This document shows positions 52,291-61,200 of a stretch of DNA of 64,000 bases, piece by piece. Positions within the stretch are counted from its first letter, which is position 1. Every line of letters begins with the position of its first letter. The notes under the pieces are model-generated. The model made no database searches and was not told where the DNA came from. It saw nothing but the letters and a program-made list of their open reading frames with translations. Source of the DNA: Helopsaltes ochotensis (Eukaryota; Chordata; Aves; Passeriformes; Locustellidae); assembly GCA_013400155.1 (NCBI GenBank), contig VXBM01000574.1, positions 68,627 to 132,626 on the forward strand. Direction: 5' to 3'. The translations under genes and the position numbers were made by a program.

Positions 52291-55200
52291 CTCAGCTGGA
52301 GCAGCATCCCCCAGTGTTCCAGAGGGGTGACTCTGCCCCTGCACGCTGGAGTGGGCTCAGCCTAGGGCTGGGTCTGGCAGTGCTGCCTCTATTCCCCTTA
52401 CCCAAATGCCTGATCCAAGCTCTTTTGGTCATCCTTGCCCGATCCTGCTGCTGTGAAGTCATTCCCTGGGCTGGGAGCTGCTCCAGGACGTTTGCTATCA
52501 ACGGCCTCTCTGCTGCTTACTCCCTCAGCATTTTTATTTTCCCTCCCACGCTGCTGCTGGTGGGAGGTGCTGATTCATGGCAGCGACCTTCCCAGTCCTG
52601 GAGCCCAAAGGCAGCCAGGGAGAGCTGAGCTCCTGCCACAGGTGCTGAAGCAGGCCCAGAGTTTACACCAGCAGGGGATTTTCCCCCAGGAGTTTGAAGG
52701 TGCTCTGGTGTGCCTGGATATATCAGGACATACGGTTGTTCAAACTGGTATATGACAGCAGTGTATATCCTGTGTAAATGTGGCCATTTCACTACTGAGC
52801 ACTGGTGATTTTGTGTGGGGCATATGTTTTCCCACAACACACAAGTTCATTTTAAAAATACCCTGTTGTGTAGGCTTTCCCTAATGACTATTTTCCCACA
52901 CACATCGATTAGGCAACAACATATGCCAGCGTTTCTTCCTTAAAAGTAAAATCTGGCACGTAGCATGAAATAATAAGGTGTGATTAAAGCAGTAGCTGGA
53001 GCTAACCAAAGCCAGAAAACGTGTGGCTAGAAGGTCAAACCTTTTTTAAAATTGCCTTTGCAGTGGTTTGTTTTTTTGCAGGTGCTGAAAGTCTTGCAAT
53101 GAAGGAACAACTGTCACAGAAAATTTCACCATCAGCTCAAAACAAATTTCACTTGCATTGGAAGGTAGGTTCTTGTAATGGGAAGTGTCAGTCAGCCTTA
53201 GAGCAGGTATCACTTTCCAGTGTGAATGTGAGAGATGAGCCGGGAATGGTGCTAAATGGCTGCCAAAATCAGCACCTCCCGGCCAGAGCAGCAGGACGAG
53301 TCTGTAATTAAGGATGCTGTGCCCTGCAACACATTCTCCCTGTGACTTCCGCCAATTAGTTTTTTTCAGCAGTTTGTTTTGGTATCTGAGAGCTTCAGAG
53401 AAAGAGTGAAAGGGGCAGGGCATTCACACCCACATCTCTAACAGCGATTCCCCTCCAAGCCCTGCGATTAGAGGTTCAAACAATAATAGAGATTATACAT
53501 CTGTGGTCCAGGCTCGTGTTCTGTGAGGTTTTGATCCTTGTTTTGCTGTTCATGTCTGGTCCCTGAGACAGCTGAGCAGCACATGATGAATTTGTGAGTG
53601 CAGACAAGTGCCGAGGCTGGCGCTGTCTCTGGCAGTGTTCACGCTGCCTGTCTGCTGTTCAGGAATAGACTCCTTGCACGTGAATTACTAAGGAAAAACA
53701 AAATCCTTCTGGGATGAGGAGGCAGACTGCTATCCTGAGGGCTGGGGGAGGCTTTCCAAAGGCAGCAGTGAGTTAGGCTGAAGATGCAGTGGTGTGCTGG
53801 AAAGAGGTCAGACTCCTGTGCCACTTCCTCTGCTCCCATTGCAGCTGATTTTTCCCAAAGCCAGGGCATGACACCCTGCAGGCTCGGTGTGCCTCACCTG
53901 AGTGCTGGCAAACCCACCCACTGTGGCTTGCTCTTTCTCATCTCCAGAGTCTCTTTCAAGGTCTCTTTTCCTGTCTGGATCACCTTCCCACCATCAGACA
54001 AATTTACACAGATGGAGCATCTTCGTGGTGTGTTTTATTTCCCAAGGCTGCCTTGAAGCTTAAATCCTCTAAGCTTTGTTGATAACCACAGAGCATTTCA
54101 CACAAAGGGCCTAAAAGTCTTAAAATGGGGGTATGCAAAAGGAAAAAGGATATTCTAAAGGGGAAGAGATGCTAGTAAAATATCCTCCTGCATTTTGTAG
54201 GTTTTGCTCTCTCTTTCCTAGGCTTTCTTTGTAGTTGGGTTTTGTTCTTTGTGCCTGTGGTGGTTCAAAAAAAGGTGATGGAAAATTTCTTGGGCGATTC
54301 CTTTGGCTGTGTGAGTACTGCTGTCATAAAACAGATCTCTCCACACTGTGCTTTCAGCCAGCAATTATGTGCAAAGGCATAATTGGAAAATTTTTCAGTG
54401 CATACATTGTTCAGTAATGAAGACTTTATTCTGAAATCATTACAGTCTGTCGCAGAAATCTGTATGGTTTTTATGTTACAAAATGGAAATTTGCCTCTGA
54501 AATTTCCATGACACTGTCAACCACAGAGCAGTATTGTTCTTACCAAACAGAACCCTTGCTGACAGTAAAAGTGCTATAAATATTTAAAGAAATTAATTAC
54601 TAAATAAGCCAGAGTAGTGCCCCAGTCTTTAAATATTAAATGGAACATACACAGCTGACAAAAAGCAGGCAGGAACACTGAATGGGGCAATTTAATGGCC
54701 TAAATGTAATTATTGCCAGTGCAAAGGCAACTGTTAAAGTCATTTTTGCTTAATGACAAGCAGTACTCAAAATACGAGGGCTTAAGTCCACATTTTGCTT
54801 GCTGAAAGAAATTTCTATCTTGTTTCATATTCTACCACTGTCCTTTGTCCCCTAGGCCCCAAAGTATGCTATTTATTTGTTTGTTTAATAATTTACCTAT
54901 TTATTTTAAACTTATTTTTCTATTTAAAAGCAACTTTATTATTTTAATCTTATTTTTCTATTGCAGCACAATCAAGTTTTCTGCCATCTGAGCTAAGGAA
55001 CTGAGAGAAGGATGACTGGGGAGGAAGAGAGGTCTGTGTGAGCAGCAGACGGGAAAATATTCTGTGGAAAACCTGGGATGTTGGAGAAATGGTGGTGTTC
55101 ATACTTGGTCTTCCCTCTCTCACCTCTGTTTTGGGTTTGGTGATTTCTTTTCTTTCATTCTGTAAGCTGAGTGTATCCAGAAGCCCTGAGGATTTATACC

Positions 55201-57600
55201 AGGTAGCACAGGGTTTTTTCCAGAAGGCCACAGCAGAGTCTGTGCTTTTATTCTTTATATCACTTAACACTTATGACATGCCTTGTAGGCTTATTTTAAA
55301 CCTCTTTTCAGTTTGGGGTATAATGTTTGACCTCATTTCTGTGGAATAGAGGCATCGCTGAAAAACAGGCGCTAGAAGGATCCTGCATGGAAGAGAAGAG
55401 GTTTACAAGTGAAGAAAATTTGCTTTTTTAAAAATAGTAGAGTAAGAAGGACAATTCAAGAAGAATTGGACAGAACTCTTAAGGTTCTTAAGCAAAAATA
55501 CCCTGTAAATTCTTTGGATTTTTTTAGGAAGAAAGTCTTTTTGACACTCAAGACTAGAAGTCAGTTTGTAGCAGCTATTTCTGCACTGCCTGGGAGCATA
55601 TGGCATGAGCAGAACCCCACAGTGTGAGGTGCTACATAAATACAGAAAAGGGAAAAAAAGAGCTACCTGCCCATGGTACAGAAATCACCCACCTGTACCA
55701 CACAGGGCCTCTCAGCTGCAGCTCAGTTTGCTGGGCACTGGTGCCCCGTGCTGAGGCCACAGGTGGTGACAGTCAGGTGTCACTTTTGTGGAAGAATGGC
55801 CCAAAAATGTATCAGCAATGAGCACTGCAAGGCTTCTGAAAGGATTTTGGTTCTGTTAGTGGAACTGGGTGGAGGGTGGCATTTCAGTGCAATTGTCTTT
55901 CTCCAGACCCCTTCTCTGCACCTCCTGAATGAAATGAGTCTGCTCATGAAATGGGCTGCAGTATTTTAATGCCGTGAAAACTAATTGGCATCCAAGAATC
56001 AAAATAATCCCCACTAGCACATCTAATTAGAAGAGCAATCCTCATATTCCTCATGCAGTCTCCTCTCAATTTAGAAGGAGCTCGGGCACAGAAATTTGCT
56101 TGTCATCCTTTGAAGTTCCAGCTTCTAGCATGAGCCAAATGTGTAATTTTTTCTAAGCGTTTGTATTTGAGAGAATCCCACGGGATAAATCCTGTTTATT
56201 CACAGAGCAATAGATTGCCACAGCATCGTGAGGCGTGGATGTCACTGCAGGCAGAGTCCTGACACTTCTGAGAAAGGAGGCTGGGGTGTGCCACTCACAG
56301 CTGATCAAATGAAATGTGCCCTTGCCTGCAGTAATCCTGATTTAGTGCAGTCCCAGCTCTCTCCTCATCTGCAGAGAAACTCACCCTAGTTGATACCTGG
56401 CTGTAAAACTCCCTGTGAAGTGTCAGTGCTTTGAAAATAGAGGCTGACTTAATTAACTGTTGGACAAGATGCTCTGTTTTTCCAGTGGTGGCAGAAAAGT
56501 CTGTGCGCTCCTGTTTTGGAATCCTACCCTGAGGACAGAGTTGGATAAACTCCAGCCAGTTCTGTCCCTACTCCTGGCAGGGATCTCCTGCAAATCTTTG
56601 TCACCTCGAATCTGAAGGTGTGAAGGTGCTCCCGGGTAGACCCTGATGTCACTGATGGCAAAACGTGCTATTGATGTGCCTGCAGAAGCAGGGAACACGC
56701 AAAAGGCAAATGTTTCACTTCCATTTCTCATGAGCAGCTGAAGGGGCTGAGGCCAGGATGAATCCTCACTCAGACAGGGGAGGACGTGGGGGCCTTGGAG
56801 CCAGGGAAGTTTGTCATTCTTTTGAAACAGGCTCTTGACTTCCCAAAGCCAAGGCTGGACATTTCCAAAGAAGCATCTGCCTGTGGAGATGGGGCTGCCA
56901 TGGGCTAAGAGGAGAGATTGGGAGATGTTGCAGATGGTTTGTCTTCCGTGGTGGCCAGGTTCTGTTGTTTTGCAATAATTGTGAGCTGAATGCAGGGTGA
57001 GGAAGGTGTCTGGCTTTGCCTCCTGGTGTCTCCTGAAACAGGCTTCAAACGGAGCTGGAATTCCTGCTTCCCTTGTGCCCCGACGGAGCTGCTGGTGAGT
57101 TTGATTGGAGTGTTTGCGTCCTGCTTTTCTGTCTTTAAAGGCTGTGTGGCTGTAGCAGCCTGCCATTGTTAATGGACAATGGAACGGCACACGGAGCGAT
57201 AACAGAGGGAACTGCCAGCTTGATGTATAGACCCATTGTCCTCCAGGAACACTGGCAATTAGAGGGCCATCTGCTTGGCTCCCAGGACAGACAAAAAAGA
57301 AAGCTGAAAATACATGTAAAATTGGAGATGGGCCTCTTATAAGGGTTAATGAAAACCAAAAGGAGTTCTGGTCTTTGCCTGGCTCTGAAGGGAACAGGGT
57401 GGAACATTCAGACTTCCTCCACGGAGACCTCGTTTTAACTTGTCATTTGAGCTTTTTATTCCACTAAGGACTAATTGGGACAGCGGGGGCTGTTAAAGGA
57501 AACGATGTAAAACTTGATCTCTTCCTCTGGCTCCCCAGAGCATCATCACAGTCAGTAAGAGCTTTGCCGGTGGGGATGGATGCTGAGAGCAGTGATTTCC
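52291..57600. other. Intergenic DNA between the LTR and the CHGB promoter
   Basis: About 5.3 kb with no recognisable coding exon on either strand. Open frames up to 245 codons on the minus strand (56453-57190) have no resemblance to a protein I know and lack splice or conservation signals. The only structure noted is an AT-rich partial duplication at 54902-54962. Distal CHGB regulatory elements could lie here but cannot be read by eye. Confidence 0.6.
54902..54962. repeat. AT-rich 23 bp unit repeated with 38 bp offset
   Basis: A 23-base AT-rich unit at 54902-54924 recurs at 54940-54962 with one mismatch. It is a small imperfect tandem duplication in AT-rich intergenic DNA. Confidence 0.7.
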
Positions 57601-58157
57601 CTGGCAGAACTCTTGGGGAATGCTGCGAGCCCTGAGTACTGGGATTACTCGTTCTCTGGGTCTGGATGTACTGGACAGAGGAGGGGAAGGGACAGAAACC
57701 TTGCAGGAAGAAAAGGCTGCAGCAGCAGCAGCACCCGAAGAGGTTTTGGTCGGAAAGGAACGTGGAAGCGCGGCGGTGGGAGCTGTTTCAGAGGGATGGG
57801 TTACCGCACCTCCTCCCTCAGGCACAGACGGTGAGAAAGGTGAGGAAGGATGATAGCGCATCCCTGAGCTGGAGAAAGAGGCAGAGAAGCCGCGTTTCCC
57901 CTTTCCTGAGCGCTCTTGGGAGAGGGGGCACGCAGGGCGGCCGCGGTGGTTGCCAAGGAAGGGAAGATGCGCCGGGCTTGTGAGAAAGTTGCGGTGCTCC
58001 GGAGGGGAGGGGGCGGCCGGGGCCGGGCCCGCGGGGGCGGCACAGCCCCGGGCTGGCGGTGACGCAGCTCCCCGGGGCCCCCCGCCCGTCTCCTCCGCCC
58101 CCTCTCCCTTTTTAAACCTCGCCGGAGCCGCGGAGCGCAGCCCAGCCCAGCCGAACT

Positions 58158-58206
58158 ATGGGGCCGCGGGCGCTGCTGGCGCTGCTGGCCGCCGCCGCCC
58201 TGGCAG
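58158..58206 (+). CDS. CHGB: CHGB exon 1 coding part (signal peptide)
   Basis: The ATG at 58158 has A at -3 and G at +4. Sixteen codons plus one base encode a short Arg-containing n-region followed by a Leu/Ala hydrophobic core, a typical secretory signal peptide. The donor is GCAG followed by GTGAGC, cut after 58206 (phase 1). Signal-peptide-only first exons are normal for chromogranin genes. Confidence 0.85.
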
Positions 58207-61200
58207 GTGAGCGGGGACATCCCTCCGGGAATCGGGCACATCCCGCCGGGAACGGCCGGGGAGCGGGCACATCCCGCCGGGAACGGCCGGGGAGCGGGCA
58301 CATCCCGCCGGGAACGGCCGGGGAGCGGGCACGTCCCGCCGGGAATGACCGGGGAGCGGGCACATCCCTCCGGGAATGACCCCAGGGATGCAGGGGCTCG
58401 CTCCGGGGTCCCCCCTCGGGAAGGGACGGTGGGGCCGGGCCGTGGGGATGGCGCTGGACGAGAGCTCCCCGCCTGCTCCGCCTTGATTTTTATCTTTGCA
58501 CAAAGACTTCTCGGTGCTGTCTCGTTGCTGCTGGGGGTTTTTTTTAACTAACAGGATTTATCTATTTTTTTTTCCACGCGGCATTAAACCCCGCTGTGAA
58601 ATGAAGCTCAAACACAATAGAACGGGGTGGTGGCTTGGCTCGGTAGCGCTTTATGCATCCTTACATCATTGCTTGAAAGAGTCGGTGCGGTTCTGGGTTG
58701 AGTGTTTGGGCTTTGGGTCTGTTATAGAAGTCTCCACACTTCTGGGACTTGTCCTGAGACTGCGAGGAAGTTGGCTGCCTTCAAGTGCCGTTACTGAAAT
58801 CAGGGAGGGAGGGTGGAATACGGGGGGAGAGACCCCAGCACAGAGGAGCTCACCACACTTACAATGTAGATTCTATGGGGGGTTATTACCAAATGTTTTT
58901 TACTATTTATGCCATCAAACAGATCAGGTGCTTCTTTACATCCTTCGAGATTGCCATGCTTTCGAATGTTGAATTGGTTAAACGTTAACTTCAAGAACTT
59001 TCTAGCACTCCTGCAAATCAATATGCCTAAATTTCAGTGATCCTGCCCAGGAAGACACTGTGACATTTTGATGAGGAATGACACTGCACTGAGTCATCTG
59101 CACTGATGAAACAGAGCTGTAAGGGGATTTCATTAGGGACCCACCAGAAGATCTGTTCTGATCTTGGAGATGCGAGAAAAAAACCGTGTGAATTTCTCCT
59201 GTGTTTATCATCATTTTTCACGATATTCATCAACTCTCAGCACTTAGGCAAAATCAAATAATCTTCTCCTAACTGGTTCAGGAGGGTAAAGCAGAGGCAG
59301 GGCTTAGCTGTACTTAGCGGGGTTTGTTTGTAGCTCTGTGTTCAGCTGCAAGGTGTCCACAGTGCGCTCTGGAAGCCCTCAGTGCTCCCATCTGCTGTGC
59401 TCCGGTGAGCCAGGGCTGGGTGCCCTGCTGCCGGCCCTGCTGTCCCCCCAGCCTCCTGGGCACACTGGAGGGTGGCCAGCACCTTCAGGTGGCCCCAGGG
59501 GAGCTCTGGCACTGCCAACACCTGGCTGAAGTGGGGCATTGCTGGCTCCCCACTGCCTGCCTGGCTCAGCCCTGGCACAGCAGCACGCTCAGGCTGTTAT
59601 TTCAGGCTCTGGCATGGGTTGGAGGCTCCTCCTGTTCCTCCAGGCAGGTTGATACAATGTGTGTCCAATGCCATTTGCTTCTCCTGACGTTGTGATGATG
59701 CTCTCTGTCCACGTTAACCGAGCTCTGGTGAGCTTTGAATGACACAGCAAAGGCGGTGGGGACACCCTGCCGTTGTCTTCAGGGGGTGGCCTCAAGGAGG
59801 AGATGTCCCGGAGTTTGTGTGCCCTGTGCTTTGTCACATCACCCAGGTGTCGCTCACAGAGGATACGTCATTAAAAGGACAAAAGCAGATGTTTGCCCTG
59901 GTGCCTGCAGGTTTGCTCAGGGGCTGGAGGAGCAGAGGAGCCTCCCCAAAAAAAGGCAGGGAGGGGCTCCTACCTGTGCTTCCATGGGAGTGGAGCTCAG
60001 AGAGCAGCATTCCCAACACCTGAGGGGTTGAGGGAATGTCTTTTTAATAATAGCACTTTTTTTTAGTGGCAGGGGCTTTGTCTCCTGCCCCCATGCGTGC
60101 AGCAGGGTGGGCTGCAGCAGTGTGATAATTATTTGGGTAATGAGTGAAGGAACTCAGAGCCAGCAGAGATGGGGAGAGGGCTGGCTCTGGCTCTGGGCAG
60201 CACCACCTCCCCTCAGAGCCCAGCTGGCATCGGGGAGGGATGCTGTGCTATTTTAGGGGAATCCCTTCTGCGCTCTCCTTGTGTGGGTTCCCTTCTCACT
60301 TGTGCACACAGGGAAGGGCTGGGGGCTGGAGAAGCTCATCCCTGTGTTTGGGGGAGAGCACAGAAATATCAGGAGTTATTATTGTGTGGTGCTCAGCTGG
60401 TACACTCTGAGTCACTGCTCCAGGGGATGTCTGCTTCCTCTGCCAGCACACAGAATAAAGGTTGTGTTGCTTTAAATAGTGTAAGGCTTACATGCTCCTG
60501 TCCTCCTCGGGGCAGTGTTCATTCTCCTGGTGCTGAGAGGTAAAACTGACCTCCTTTACCTGCGTGATGTGCTGTGTGTTCATCTGTTTTGGGAGGCCTC
60601 TCACTGAGCCAGCCAGAGAGAGGTCCTGGTTGTGTTCAGGACTCTCCTGACCCGTGCAAGGGGCTCAGAGCTGCACCCCAAGCTGTGTGTGTGTGTTTGT
60701 GTGCTGTGATTGTGCCAGCATTCGGCAGGCCCTGCTTCCACACGCTCCTGGTGGCTGGCAGAGGTGCTTAACCTCACTCCTGCAGATCTCCGGCTGGATG
60801 GGAATTGACACGGTTTATTAATAACACAGCAGCCACGCTCATTCACCAGCTGGAGATGTCGCAGCAGTGATGGCAGAAAAAGGCAGCACGGAGGTTTTGT
60901 TGGCAGCAGCTTCCTTCCAAAAGCAAATTCCTTGGCCCAGGTACAGCAGCACTGGTGTAAGGAGGTGTGAGTTATCCCACGTGTCCTCAGGGCAGAGAGA
61001 GAGGGGTGGGTTCCACTGCTTCCTTCCAGAGTAGTTTTCCACTAACATTTGAGGGGTTTTATTTATTTCTTGGAATGATAACTGACCACTCAGTGAATGG
61101 AAATTTTCCTGTGCCTTTGGCTCTCTCCATGCTTCCAGGAGCCACCTCCAAGTGAGACAGCATTTCTCCAGCAGGACTGGGACACCGGCTGCTTTAAAGT

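Larger units (their letters stand above)
57880..58480 (+). promoter_or_regulatory. CHGB: CHGB CpG island and core promoter
   Basis: A G+C and CpG rich island spans the CHGB start. Upstream of the ATG are two GGGGGCGG GC boxes (58009-58016 and 58033-58040), a CRE-like TGACGCAG at 58060-58067, and a TATA-like TTTTTAAA at 58109-58116. Mammalian CHGB promoters are known to use a cAMP response element, GC boxes and a TATA box, so the order fits. If the TATA-like word is used, transcription would start near 58140 and leave a 5' UTR of only about 20 bases. An upstream start is equally possible. G runs at 58004-58027 form a quadruplex-type motif. Confidence 0.65.

Noticed and set aside
56453..57190. 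245-codon open frame on the minus strand between SHLD1 and CHGB
   Set aside because: It is the longest frame in the intergenic region but has no familiar motif or domain, and its composition is like translated non-coding DNA.
58112..58551. Several overlapping open frames with repeated Pro/Arg/Gly peptides near the CHGB start
   Set aside because: They come from the 31 bp minisatellite, whose period is not a multiple of three, so every frame shows the same repeats.
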